Under the pieces are notes generated by a model. The model was not told where the DNA came from, ran no database searches, and worked only from the letters and a program-made list of their open reading frames with translations. Below, piece by piece: positions 17,653-26,134 of a stretch of 64,000 nucleotides of DNA. Position 1 is the stretch's first letter; every line of letters begins with the position of its first letter. The stretch is from positions 1 through 64,000 of the forward strand of contig DATJPD010000183.1 of the NCBI GenBank assembly GCA_035506575.1, given 5' to 3'. The translations under genes were made by a program, and so were the position numbers. Origin of the DNA: DATJPD01 sp035506575. GTDB lineage: Bacteria; Pseudomonadota; Alphaproteobacteria; CACIAM-22H2.

Positions 17653-18741
17653 TTAGTCCGCGGCCTCGGTCGCCGGTTCCTCGACCTCAGACGGCAATCC
17701 CACCCGGAGCGCGGCACAGTCCGCGTCGACCATCTCCGCGACCAGTTCCTCGAAACTCGTCGTGTGTGTCCAGCCGAGCTTCTCACGGGCCTTCGCCGGA
17801 TTGCCCAGGAGAAGGTCCACTTCCGTGGGGCGGTAATACGCCGCATCCACCGCGACGACGACGCGCCCGGTGCGGATGCAATGGCCCTTCTCTTCGGCGC
17901 CCTGGCCTTTCCAGACGATGGGCCGGTTGACGCGCTGGAAGGCAAGTTCGACGAACTCGCGGACCGAGTGCGTCTCCCCGGTGGCGAGCACATAATCATC
18001 GGGCTGGTCTTGCTGGAGAATTTTCCACATGCCCTGGACGTAGTCGCGCGCGTGTCCCCAGTCGCGCTTGGCGTCGAGATTGCCGAGATAGAGCACGTCC
18101 TGCTGCCCCGCTTCGATCGCAGCCACGGCCCGCGTGATTTTGCGGGTCACGAACGTCTCCCCGCGGATCGGCGATTCATGGTTGAACAAGATGCCGTTCG
18201 AGGCATGGAGGCCGTACGCCTCGCGGTAATTCACCGTGATCCAGTACGCGTAGAGCTTTGCCACCGCGTACGGGCTGCGCGGGTAAAACGGCGTACGTTC
18301 GCTTTGCGGCGTTTCCACCACCTTGCCGAAGAGCTCTGACGTAGACGCCTGGTAGAAGCGGACGCTGTTTCCGAGCTTCAAGATCCGGATCGCCTCGAGC
18401 AGGCGCAACGTCCCGATCGCATCCGTATTGGCGGTGTACTCCGGTGTTTCGAAGCTGACCTGGACGTGGCTTTGGGCCGCCAGATTGTAGATTTCGGTCG
18501 GCTGGATCTCGTTCAGAAGGCGGATGAGCGCCGTCGAATCGGTCATGTCGCCGTAGTGCAGAAAAAACCGGAGATCGTGGGCGTGCCGGTCGTGATAGAG
18601 GTGGTCGATCCGTCCGGTGTTGATGGACGACGACCGGCGCTTCACACCGTGGACGACGTATCCGCGATCCAGCAAAAACTCGGCGAGATAAGCACCATCT
18701 TGGCCAGTGATGCCGGTAATCAAAGCGACGTTGCGAGCCAT
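17653..18741 (-). CDS. gmd: GDP-mannose 4,6-dehydratase
   Basis: Converts GDP-mannose from ManC to GDP-4-keto-6-deoxy-D-mannose, the branch point to fucose, rhamnose and perosamine. The 362-residue product shows VALITGITGQDGAYLAEFLL at the N-terminus (NADP site), ASTSELFGKV with the catalytic threonine, and SPYAVAKLYAYW with the Tyr-x3-Lys pair. VKRRSSSINTGRIDHLY is the Gmd-specific tetramer/NADP loop. ATG 18741 is chosen because GAAGG lies 9 bases upstream and homologues start MARNVALITG; a longer in-frame start (18885) adds an implausible Arg-rich tail. It is transcribed divergently from the response regulator. No GDP-fucose synthase is present; the DegT aminotransferase at 33.8 kb is the likely next enzyme. 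Confidence 0.95.
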   Translation of the reverse strand: MARNVALITGITGQDGAYLAEFLLDRGYVVHGVKRRSSSINTGRIDHLYHDRHAHDLRFFLHYGDMTDSTALIRLLNEIQPTEIYNLAAQSHVQVSFETPEYTANTDAIGTLRLLEAIRILKLGNSVRFYQASTSELFGKVVETPQSERTPFYPRSPYAVAKLYAYWITVNYREAYGLHASNGILFNHESPIRGETFVTRKITRAVAAIEAGQQDVLYLGNLDAKRDWGHARDYVQGMWKILQQDQPDDYVLATGETHSVREFVELAFQRVNRPIVWKGQGAEEKGHCIRTGRVVVAVDAAYYRPTEVDLLLGNPAKAREKLGWTHTTSFEELVAEMVDADCAALRVGLPSEVEEPATEAAD

Positions 18742-19385
18742 GTGGTCACCTTCACGACGATTTCGCAATTGCGTCTCGCTGGCGCCGCCCATCCTTCGCG
18801 ACGGTCTCTCTGCTTGTTTTTCCGGATGGGGTTGCGAAACCACAGAGCCGTGGGCAGGCCGACGAGGAGCGAGGTCATGGGACATGACACGCCTGGCCGC
18901 GGCCAGTGATCAACCTGTGATGCGGCGCGCGTTCGGCGGCATGGTCGCTCGACGCCGCGGTTGCGCAGGCGCGGTACCAGCGGAGGCGGGGGGCCGCGCA
19001 AGTCCGGTCAAGGGAGGTCACAAATCGGCCACAGCGCCATCGTGTGACAAATCTGCGATTGATGCCGTTGTATGCGCGTCATGAGCAGGTCGCACCTTGC
19101 GCGGCCGTGGCCGATTCATAAATTCCCTGTGGGTTTTTGCACTGAAGCGCGCAGGTAGGCCGGTACGGCTGGGGCGTCAGGGCTCCGATTTGGCAGGCTT
19201 GCGTGGCAGAGGCGAGACTCCTGGTGACTCAACATTGGCTGCAGCGGGGAGAAGGGGCACCACCAGCCAAGCCGCGCCGGATTTGCGCGCGGGATATGCG
19301 TCGGCGGAAGAAATCCGGCGACCAATGAAACGCCGACGAGCCGTGCAACCAGCGGCCGGCGGCTCCAGGAGGATGAGGCCTTTTT
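18742..19385. other. 644-base divergent intergenic region between gmd and the response regulator
   Basis: No credible gene is seen here. It contains a 10-base direct repeat, GTCACAAATC (19017-19026) and GTGACAAATC (19044-19053), spaced 27 bases start to start, and the word CCAGTGATCAACCTGTG (18903-18919). A near copy of that word, CCAGTGATCAAACTGTG, lies at 33592-33608 between two other divergent polysaccharide genes. These are good candidates for binding sites of the ChvI-like regulator encoded immediately downstream, including autoregulation. No convincing -35/-10 pair or terminator was found. Confidence 0.5.
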
Positions 19386-20204
19386 ATGGAACAGGGGTCG
19401 ACAACGGTGACCGAAACGAAACCGCTCGAAGGCGCCATGGCGCCCGATGCGGGTGCTGCGCATGGCAGAATTGTCTTTGTCGAAGACGACGAGTTGTTCC
19501 GCGTTTCGCTCGCGCGCAACCTGCAGGATGCCGGATTCACCGTTATGGACTTCGATAACGGCGCGGCGGCACTTGAATACTTCATGCAGGGCGGCGACGC
19601 CGAGCTGGGGCTCTTCGACTGGAAGCTGCCGGAGATCACGGGCATCGAGCTGCTGCAGCGCTTGAAGGAGCGCGGCGTGGATATCCCCGTGATTTTCCTG
19701 ACGGCGCTGGGTGAGCAGGTCTATGAAGAGACGGCGTTCATGAACGGCGCAGTCGATTTCATCGACAAGTCCCGCAGTTTTTCGATCCTGCTCAACCGCA
19801 TCGGCACGGTGATCACCGGGAGGAAGGGCCTCTACGTTCCTGTGGCGCCCGGTGCCCCACAGGCAACGGTGCGCCGCGGCGATCTCGAACTGTGCCTCAA
19901 CTCGAACCGTGCGTTCTGGAAAAAGAAGCGGGTCAGCCTGACCCTGGCCGAGTTCAAGATCGTCTATCATCTGGCGACCGAAGCAGATCGCGACATTCCC
20001 CACCGCGAAATCTACGATATCGTGCGCGGCCCCGGCTTCGTGGCGGGCGATGGGGAGAACGGATATCGGGCCAACGTCCGCACGTTCATCAAGCGCATCC
20101 GCCAGAAGTTCTGCGAGGTCGATGACAGGTTCGACCGGATCGCGACCTATTCCGGCTTCGGGTATCGATGGATCAGCGGCGGGGACCCGGCCACCACGAC
20201 GTGA
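19386..20204 (+). CDS. OmpR-family response regulator, ChvI-like
   Basis: 272-residue two-component regulator. The receiver domain (about residues 27-145) has the acidic pocket E33-D34-D35 (VFVEDDELF), phosphoacceptor D78 (LFDWKLPEITG), T106 and K128 (DFIDKSRS). The C-terminal winged helix runs from about 165 to the end (LTLAEFKIVYHLA, then NVRTFIKRIRQKF and SGFGYRW). The receiver is closest in feel to ChvI/ExoS-ChvI regulators, which control exopolysaccharide and envelope genes in alphaproteobacteria. No histidine kinase is adjacent, so it is an orphan in this window. A 26-residue N-terminal extension precedes the receiver. It likely regulates this locus; that is inferred from position and from the repeated GTSACA words in the gaps. 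Confidence 0.85.
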   Translation: MEQGSTTVTETKPLEGAMAPDAGAAHGRIVFVEDDELFRVSLARNLQDAGFTVMDFDNGAAALEYFMQGGDAELGLFDWKLPEITGIELLQRLKERGVDIPVIFLTALGEQVYEETAFMNGAVDFIDKSRSFSILLNRIGTVITGRKGLYVPVAPGAPQATVRRGDLELCLNSNRAFWKKKRVSLTLAEFKIVYHLATEADRDIPHREIYDIVRGPGFVAGDGENGYRANVRTFIKRIRQKFCEVDDRFDRIATYSGFGYRWISGGDPATTT

Positions 20205-20213
20205 TACGCCGGG

Positions 20214-20241
20214 GGCGTGGCGAGGAGGTTGTCGCCACGCC
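20214..20241 (+). terminator. GC-rich hairpin after the response regulator gene (attenuator or terminator-like)
   Basis: Perfect 10-bp stem: GGCGTGGCGA (20214-20223) pairs with TCGCCACGCC (20232-20241) around an 8-base loop, starting 9 bases past the stop. There is no U-run, so Rho-independent termination is uncertain; mRNA processing or stabilisation is equally possible. Confidence 0.55.
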
Positions 20242-20275
20242 TTGATCACGGGCCACTGGCGGTGGGGTGGGGTAT

Positions 20276-20302
20276 CTCTCAGCCGAGCTTCCTGGCTGAG
20301 AG
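20276..20302 (+). promoter_or_regulatory. Leader hairpin that would mask the ribosome binding site of the kinase fusion
   Basis: Perfect 9-bp stem: CTCTCAGCC (20276-20284) pairs with GGCTGAGAG (20294-20302) around a 9-base loop. The 3' arm contains the only Shine-Dalgarno-like element (GAGAG) for ATG 20308, so the folded form would block translation initiation. It could also be the foot of a longer regulatory structure. Confidence 0.5.
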
Positions 20303-20307
20303 CCTCC

Positions 20308-21573
20308 ATGTCATCACATGACGTATTGACCGTCGCCAGTCCTGCGGGCGCTACGGCGTCCGCCGGTGACGCCGACCTATCGGCTCAACCCGCCCCGTAT
20401 GTCACGCTCCATATCATCGAGGACGAGGGCATCCTGTTCGATGCCGGGCGACGGTGCGCCTATGCGATCAATGCCACCGCGACCTTCATCTGGTGCTGCC
20501 TGGAAAGCGGGCTGCCGCCGGCAGACATCGCGCGGCGGCTTGAGCAGACATTTGCGATCACACGCGCGAGTGCGGCGGAGTACGTCGAGACGGCCGTGCG
20601 GACCTGGCGGGACCGCCAGCTCGTCACATCCTCCGGTTCGGATGCTCCCTGGTTTGAGAGACCTCATCCGCCCGCACTGCCGAGCAATTTGGCCCCGGCC
20701 TGCCAGTCCGGCGGCCCCGCGGCGCAGCGTGACCCCGATCGCCGGGAATATCAGTTGTTGGACGCGGGTTTTGGTGTCCGCGTCCGTGCGCCGCTCCTGC
20801 GGGCCGAAATCGACATGCTGTTGAGTCCACTGGCCGCGGACCGGCCAAACCCCGACGCGACGCGGCTCGATCTGATCGAAGGCGAGAGCGGGTTTTCCGT
20901 GCTTCGCGACGGCCGCCGGTATGCGTCGTGCCCCGAGCTCGATCAGGCGGTGCCACTCGTCAAGACGTGTTTGATCGAGCTTGCTTTGCGCCGCAGCGGT
21001 GACTTCGGCGCAGTCCACGCTGCCGCGGTCAGCCGCAATGGCCGCTGCGTTCTTCTGGCCGGCGCGTCGGGAGCGGGCAAGAGCACCCTGACGGCGGCTC
21101 TCCTGGCCGCCGGTTTTGAGCTGATGGCGGACGACACGACCGTGCTCGCGCGCGACACGCTCGATGCCCGGCCGGTGCCGTTCGCCATCTGTGTGAAGGA
21201 GGGAGCCTGGGAGCTGCTGCGGCCGCGCTTTCCTGGCATCGGCTGCAGGCCGATCCATCACCGCCTCGACGGAAAGAAGGTGCGGTACGTGCTGCCGTCC
21301 GCGGGCCACTCCTGGGCAAAGCCGGCGGCGCGTCGTCCTGTCGATGGCCTGATTTTCCTCAATCGCGTGCCGGAGGCGAAAAGCAGCTTGCGTCCGGTCA
21401 CGCGTGCCGATGCGTTGAGCCGGCTCGCCGGCGAATTCTGTCCGCTCGGTGACGGGCTCACCGCCGAGAAGCTGGATCAGATGATCGGCTGGATGAGCAG
21501 GATCGACTGCCTCGAGCTGAATTACTCGCCGCTGGACGAAGGGGTGGAACAGATCGCGAAGCTTTGCACATGA
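20308..21573 (+). CDS. PqqD-like domain fused to an HPr-kinase-like P-loop kinase
   Basis: 421 residues. About 25-105 is a PqqD/RRE-like winged helix (ILFDAGRRCAYAINATATFIW is the recognisable core, then a helical tail). About 225-415 is an HPr-kinase-like domain with P-loop LAGASGAGKSTL (about residues 250-261) and the HprK-type acidic block ELMADDTTVL (about 271-280). In RiPP pathways PqqD-like domains bind leader peptides, and HprK-like kinases phosphorylate lasso peptides. Similar HprK-related kinases also occur in polysaccharide/exosortase loci without a known substrate. No HPr protein or precursor peptide is visible here. The stop overlaps the nucleotidyltransferase start (ATGA). Domain calls are good; the biological substrate is unknown. 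Confidence 0.8.
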   Translation: MSSHDVLTVASPAGATASAGDADLSAQPAPYVTLHIIEDEGILFDAGRRCAYAINATATFIWCCLESGLPPADIARRLEQTFAITRASAAEYVETAVRTWRDRQLVTSSGSDAPWFERPHPPALPSNLAPACQSGGPAAQRDPDRREYQLLDAGFGVRVRAPLLRAEIDMLLSPLAADRPNPDATRLDLIEGESGFSVLRDGRRYASCPELDQAVPLVKTCLIELALRRSGDFGAVHAAAVSRNGRCVLLAGASGAGKSTLTAALLAAGFELMADDTTVLARDTLDARPVPFAICVKEGAWELLRPRFPGIGCRPIHHRLDGKKVRYVLPSAGHSWAKPAARRPVDGLIFLNRVPEAKSSLRPVTRADALSRLAGEFCPLGDGLTAEKLDQMIGWMSRIDCLELNYSPLDEGVEQIAKLCT

Positions 21574-22679
21574 TGGCGGCGCGGCAGGCGTTGCGCATCG
21601 TGGCCGAGGCGTTACAGCCGGCCGCAGGCGGACCTTCGGCGGCCGCTCGCCGCCAGTCTGTCCGCGACTGGACGCGACCGCTGGCGCTCGCCAATGCGCA
21701 TCTTGTCTCGCCCGCGATGTATGCGAGTCTCGCCGGCGCGAACGCTCTCGCCAGCATTCCGAACGACACGCGCGAGTATCTGGCGCTTCTGTACGGGCTC
21801 AACCGCGACCGGAACCGGGCTCTGCGGCGCCAGGCCATCGAATTGCTCGCGGCCCTCAATGCCGCGGGCATATATCCGCTGCTGCTCAAAGGCGCGCTCT
21901 CGCTGTTCGGCGGCCTATATCCGGATGTCGCGGCGCGGATGATCCGCGATCTCGACATTCTCGTTCCGGCAGCCCAACTCGGCGATGCCACGCGAACCCT
22001 GGGCTCGCTCGGCTATGCGGTCATTGCCCGCTATGAAGCGGGGCACAATGCCTACGGCGACTTCGCGCGGCCCCATGATCCCGGTGCGGTCGACGTTCAT
22101 CTCGAGCTGGTCGAGACGCCGTATCTGCTGCCGGCCACCGAGGTCTGGGCGCGAGCCAAGCCGAAGGAGGCGGCGCCGGGTGCGGTCTTTTTCGTGCCGT
22201 CCCCGAGCGACGCGGCGCTGCACCATCTGCTCCATGCGCAGGTGCATCACCGCGCAAATTTCTATCGGGGCGTCCTCGAACTTCGCCAACTCCACGAGTT
22301 TGCCCTCCTGATCGAGCGCTGCGCCGATGTCGACTGGGAGGCGATCCAAACGCGTCTCGCCGCACACCGGCTGGACCTCGTGCTCGAATCCTACGCACTG
22401 GCGGCGCAGAGGCTGTTTGACTGCGGCTGGCCGCTGCCGCAACCGCCCTCCAGCCGGGCCATCGCGCAATGCCGGCGTGGGTTCATCCGGTTGTGCTGGC
22501 CGATGCTGGCCATGATCGCAGCACCGCTGGCCAATGTGCGATCGGCGTTCGCGTGGCATCGCATGCAGCATCTGTACGCGGCGGGGTCGCTGATGGGCTG
22601 CCGACTGCAGCATGCTGTTCAGTTTATGCGGAAGACGGCGGCACGCGACGCGGTCGGGCGGTTGTTCCGAGCGCACTGA
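21570..22679 (+). CDS. Nucleotidyltransferase family protein (NTP_transf_5-like)
   Basis: 369 residues. The N-terminal half contains YPLLLKGALSLFGGLYPDVA followed by RMIRDLDILVP (about residues 113-123), the Asp-x-Asp metal pair of the nucleotidyltransferase fold. The rest is helical. Family members of this uncharacterised type recur beside HprK-like kinases and PqqD-like proteins in lasso-peptide and polysaccharide clusters, where they are thought to add nucleotidyl groups to a phosphorylated product. Here it is translationally coupled (4-base overlap) to the PqqD-kinase fusion, so the two very likely act on the same substrate. ATG 21570 is favoured over an in-frame TTG at 21564. Confidence 0.75.
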   Translation: MMAARQALRIVAEALQPAAGGPSAAARRQSVRDWTRPLALANAHLVSPAMYASLAGANALASIPNDTREYLALLYGLNRDRNRALRRQAIELLAALNAAGIYPLLLKGALSLFGGLYPDVAARMIRDLDILVPAAQLGDATRTLGSLGYAVIARYEAGHNAYGDFARPHDPGAVDVHLELVETPYLLPATEVWARAKPKEAAPGAVFFVPSPSDAALHHLLHAQVHHRANFYRGVLELRQLHEFALLIERCADVDWEAIQTRLAAHRLDLVLESYALAAQRLFDCGWPLPQPPSSRAIAQCRRGFIRLCWPMLAMIAAPLANVRSAFAWHRMQHLYAAGSLMGCRLQHAVQFMRKTAARDAVGRLFRAH

Positions 22680-22978
22680 ACCGCTGAGCCAGCACCGTTG
22701 AGCCAGCGGCAGGACGGCGCCGATCAGGGCGCTGCAAATGTCTCGGCGCCGTCCTCCGACCCGCTTCGGGCCGGTTCCGATGCGAGTCCGGCTGTCAGTC
22801 TTCCCGACCGTCGCATGGGGATTTTCCTGGAACGAGTGAGCTTTTTGCGACAGTCCCTCACATGGGGCGGGGGCGCTTCGTGCATTGCGGCTGCGTCAAC
22901 ACCCCGATACATTCCCCCCGGTACATCCGATCGACGCGGCCGGTCTCGACCGCGTGCATCTTTATGGGGGGATCATTC
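22680..22978. other. Gap between the polysaccharide locus and the first catabolic island
   Basis: About 300 bases. An open frame at 22698-22982 has no ATG and no family features, and I do not call it. No hairpin terminator or repeated word was found. The last bases carry the GGGGGGA used by the downstream GTG start. Confidence 0.35.
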
Positions 22979-23905
22979 GTGACGAGCTACAGGCTCTTGA
23001 GCTATTCGTCGGCAAAAGGGCCGCGCGCCGGCCTTGCGATCGATGACAGGGTTTTCGACGCGGCGGCGCTGACCGGCAAGGCCGGTTACGGGACGGTGCT
23101 TGCGATCCTGGAGGATTGGCGCGCGGCGCAAAAGGTGCTGCGGACGGCGGCCGCGAAGGTCCGGTCCAAGAAAACGAAGGTAAGGCCCGTCTCGAAGCCG
23201 AAGTTGCTGGCCCCCGTGCTTTATCCGTCGGCGCTCTATTGCGCCGGCGCCAATTACTCCGACCACATGCAGGAGATGGCGGCGGTGCAGGGGATTACGC
23301 CCGAGCCCGATCCGCATTCGCTGGGCCTCAATCCTTGGCATTTCATCAAGGCCTCTCGCTCCGTGGTTCCGAGCGACGTGAAGGTCAAGATGCCCGCCTA
23401 TTCGCGCATGCTGGACTGGGAGGCCGAGCTCACGGCGGTGATCGGCCGGCCCGCGAAAGATGTCCCGCTCGCCAAGGCCCTCGACTATGTGGCCGGCTAT
23501 ACGATCGCCAACGACCTGTCGGCCCGCGACGCCACCAAGCGGGACAAGGTCTCGGATACCTCGCCGTTCAAATACGATTGGGTGGGCCAGAAGAGCTTTG
23601 ACGGCGCGTGCCCGGTCGGGCCGTGGATCGTCCCCGCCAGCGACATCCCCGACCCCCAGAACCTGGCGATCAAGCTGTGGGTGAACGACGTCCTCAAGCA
23701 GGATTCACACACCAGCAAGATGATCTTCAGCCTCGCCGAGCAGATCGCGCATCTGTCGACGCGCATGACGCTGCACCCGGGCGATCTCGTCCTGACCGGA
23801 ACGCCGGCCGGAGTGGGCATGGGACGGCGGGAGTTCCTGAAGCCCGGCGACGTCGTCAAGGTCTGGGTCGAGGGTATCGGCACACTGACCAACACCATGG
23901 CTTGA
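22979..23905 (+). CDS. Fumarylacetoacetate hydrolase (FAH) family protein
   Basis: 308-residue member of the FAH/2-keto-4-pentenoate hydratase superfamily, metal-dependent enzymes that cleave, hydrate or decarboxylate beta-diketo acids in aromatic catabolism. Visible marks are YCAGANYSDH, the metal-binding DWEAELTAVIG (the Glu pair) and NDLSARD, and the closing TGTPAGVGMG and FLKPGDVVKV. GTG 22979 with GGGGGGA seven bases upstream is the preferred start; ATG 22964 is possible. It begins a plus-strand set with a 2-hydroxyacid dehydrogenase and a creatinase-fold protein. A second FAH-family gene lies at 37592. Exact substrate unknown. Confidence 0.88.
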   Translation: MTSYRLLSYSSAKGPRAGLAIDDRVFDAAALTGKAGYGTVLAILEDWRAAQKVLRTAAAKVRSKKTKVRPVSKPKLLAPVLYPSALYCAGANYSDHMQEMAAVQGITPEPDPHSLGLNPWHFIKASRSVVPSDVKVKMPAYSRMLDWEAELTAVIGRPAKDVPLAKALDYVAGYTIANDLSARDATKRDKVSDTSPFKYDWVGQKSFDGACPVGPWIVPASDIPDPQNLAIKLWVNDVLKQDSHTSKMIFSLAEQIAHLSTRMTLHPGDLVLTGTPAGVGMGRREFLKPGDVVKVWVEGIGTLTNTMA

Positions 23906-23957
23906 CCCGGGGTCTGCGGTTGGCGCCGCCGCCCGCGCGGCGGCAGCCCGGCACATC

Positions 23958-24920
23958 ATGACGAACGTCCTCATCATCCTCACTCTGCCGGAGCCCGTGC
24001 GGAACCGGTACTACGAGCACGTTCAGCGCACGTTTCCGCAAGCCTCGGTGACCATGGTTGACCACGTGACCAAGGCTGATGCGCATATCGGTTCGGCCGA
24101 TGTATTGCTGACCTTCGGGGCGCAAATCGGCGACCATGCCGACGCCTTGTTCCGGAAAGCCACGCGGCTGAGATGGATTCAGGCACTGGGGACGGGGGTG
24201 GATAACCTCGCCGATCAGCCCGCGCTTGGCCCCGAGGTGTGGCTGACCAACCTCCACGGCATCCACGGTGCCGCGATGTCCGAGGCGGCACTCATGGCCA
24301 TGCTGGCGCTGAGCCGCGAGCTGCCGCGCGCCGTGCGCAATCAGGACCATGGGCTGTGGGAGCGTTGGCCGTCGCGCTTGCTCGACGGGAAGACCGTCGG
24401 CATGTTCGGCGTCGGCGCGATCGCGGTCGATCTCGCGCCGAAATGCAAGGCCCTCGGCATGACCACGGTGGGGATCAGCTCGGCCAAGCGCGCCGTGCCG
24501 GGGTTTGACCGCATGTTCGGGCGCGACGAGCTGCCGGCGGCGGTCCGCGATCTCGACCATTTCGTGATTCTGACACCCTACACGCCCGATACGCGGGGGA
24601 TCGTCAGCGCGGCGGTGATGTCGGCGATGAAGCCCACCAGCTATCTCATCAATCTCGCGCGCGGCGGCGTCGTGGACGAAGATGCGCTTCTGGCCGCGTT
24701 GCAGAACAAGACGATTGCCGGCGCCGCTCTCGACGTGTTCGCAAAAGAGCCGCTGCCGGCCGGTCATCCGTTCTGGTCGATGAAGAACGTGATCATCACG
24801 CCGCATCTCGGCGGCTTCTACGACACCTATGTCGATCGCGCCCTGCCGGTGATCGAGGAGAACATGCGCCGGTTCCTCGCGGGAGCGCCCGAGACTATGA
24901 TCAATCTCGTCAAACGTTGA
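23958..24920 (+). CDS. D-2-hydroxyacid dehydrogenase family protein
   Basis: 320-residue NAD(P)-dependent D-isomer dehydrogenase. The nucleotide-binding motif is TVGMFGVGAIAVDLA. The catalytic set is visible as Arg in NLARGGVVDE, Glu in DVFAKEPLP and His in ITPHLGG. These enzymes reduce 2-keto acids or oxidise D-2-hydroxyacids. It sits between the FAH gene (52 bases upstream) and the creatinase-fold gene (11 bases downstream), suggesting that a 2-keto acid from ring cleavage is processed here. The ribosome binding site is weak, so translational coupling is possible. Confidence 0.9.
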   Translation: MTNVLIILTLPEPVRNRYYEHVQRTFPQASVTMVDHVTKADAHIGSADVLLTFGAQIGDHADALFRKATRLRWIQALGTGVDNLADQPALGPEVWLTNLHGIHGAAMSEAALMAMLALSRELPRAVRNQDHGLWERWPSRLLDGKTVGMFGVGAIAVDLAPKCKALGMTTVGISSAKRAVPGFDRMFGRDELPAAVRDLDHFVILTPYTPDTRGIVSAAVMSAMKPTSYLINLARGGVVDEDALLAALQNKTIAGAALDVFAKEPLPAGHPFWSMKNVIITPHLGGFYDTYVDRALPVIEENMRRFLAGAPETMINLVKR

Positions 24921-24931
24921 CAGGACACGCC

Positions 24932-26131
24932 ATGGCCGACGCATCCGAGCGGACGAACTCGCCCATCTCAACTCAGGAGCTGGAACGCCGCTGGACTGCC
25001 GTCCGCGCTGCGATGACCGACCGCAAGGTCGACGTCCTGCTCATGCAGAACAACAACGACTTCATGGGCGGCTACGTCAAATATTTCACCGACCTGCCGG
25101 CCACCAACGGCTATCCCATGACCGTGGTCTTCCCCAAGGACGACCGCATGACGATCGTCGGGCAGGGGCCGTTCGGCGCCGACCGTCCCATTCCCCCCGA
25201 GGGCGACGGACTCAGGCGGGGAGCCAAGCGCTTCCTCGGCACGCCCAGCTACGCCAACGCACCGTATACGTGGGCCTACGACGCGGACCTCGCTGAAAAG
25301 GCGCTCGCGCCGTTTTCCGGTGCCACCGTGGGCCTGGTCGGGCTCGGCTCGCTGCCGGTCGCGTTCCTCGATCATCTCAAGCGCGGTCGGCTCTCGAACA
25401 CCACCTTCGTCGATGTCACGGACATGGTCGATCAGATCAAGGCCATCAAGAGCGACGACGAGCTCGCCATGATCCGGCGCACCGCCGCTGTGCAGGATGC
25501 CGCGATGGAGGCGGCGTTCAAGGCGGTGGCGCCCGGCAAGCGCGATATCGAGATCGCGGCCGTGGCCGAGCACAAATGTCTCGATCTCGGCTCGGAGCAG
25601 GGCCTGTTCCTGTGCGTCTCGCACCCGGTCGGGCAGCCCGCGTTCTTCGCCAACCGCCACGTGCAGAACCGGGTCATGCGCGAGGGTGACGTCTTCACCC
25701 TTTTGGTGGAGAGCAACGGCCCGGGTGGATTCTTTACCGAGCTCGGACGGACCTGCGTGCTGGGCAAGGCATCCCAGGAGATGAAAGACGAGCTCGCCTT
25801 CCTCCTCGAAGCCCGCAAGTTCACCCTCGACCTGCTGAAGCCCGGGACGGCCTGCAAGGATGTCTGGGAGCCCTACAACACCTTCATGCGAAAGAACGGC
25901 CGGCCGGAAGAGAAGCGGCTCTACTGTCATGGTCAAGGGTATGACATGGTGGAGCGGCCGCTGGTCCGGTTCGATGAGCGGATGACCATCCGCAAGAACA
26001 TGAACCTGTCGTGCCATCCGACATATCTCACCGACAAGCTCTTTAATACGATCTGCGACAATTACCTGATCGGCGAGCGGGGCGTCGAACGCCTGCACAA
26101 ATTTCCGGAGACGATTGTCGAGATCGGGTAA
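24932..26131 (+). CDS. Creatinase / M24-fold protein with non-canonical metal ligands
   Basis: 399-residue pita-bread protein: N-terminal creatinase-N domain, then the M24 catalytic fold from about residue 165. In aminopeptidase P the metal is held by Asp, Asp, His, Glu, Glu. Here the first two positions read LVESNG and FTELGR (Glu in place of Asp), the His region is CHGQGYDMVE, and the last positions read MNLSCHP and ICDNYL, where Glu is expected. This pattern is closer to metal-free creatinase-type enzymes than to Xaa-Pro peptidases, so a C-N hydrolase role in the catabolic set is plausible. ATG 24932 is used; an upstream TTG is in frame. Paralogue at 40718-41926. Confidence 0.82.
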   Translation: MADASERTNSPISTQELERRWTAVRAAMTDRKVDVLLMQNNNDFMGGYVKYFTDLPATNGYPMTVVFPKDDRMTIVGQGPFGADRPIPPEGDGLRRGAKRFLGTPSYANAPYTWAYDADLAEKALAPFSGATVGLVGLGSLPVAFLDHLKRGRLSNTTFVDVTDMVDQIKAIKSDDELAMIRRTAAVQDAAMEAAFKAVAPGKRDIEIAAVAEHKCLDLGSEQGLFLCVSHPVGQPAFFANRHVQNRVMREGDVFTLLVESNGPGGFFTELGRTCVLGKASQEMKDELAFLLEARKFTLDLLKPGTACKDVWEPYNTFMRKNGRPEEKRLYCHGQGYDMVERPLVRFDERMTIRKNMNLSCHPTYLTDKLFNTICDNYLIGERGVERLHKFPETIVEIG

Positions 26132-26134
26132 GGG

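Noticed and set aside
19097..19558. 153-codon frame running into the response regulator gene
   Set aside because: It overlaps the regulator out of frame, and the sequence is low-complexity Arg/Gly without features.
22698..22982. Possible small precursor peptide gene after the nucleotidyltransferase
   Set aside because: There is no ATG or ribosome binding site, the composition is Arg/Ser-rich and unlike a leader-core peptide, and it overlaps the FAH start.
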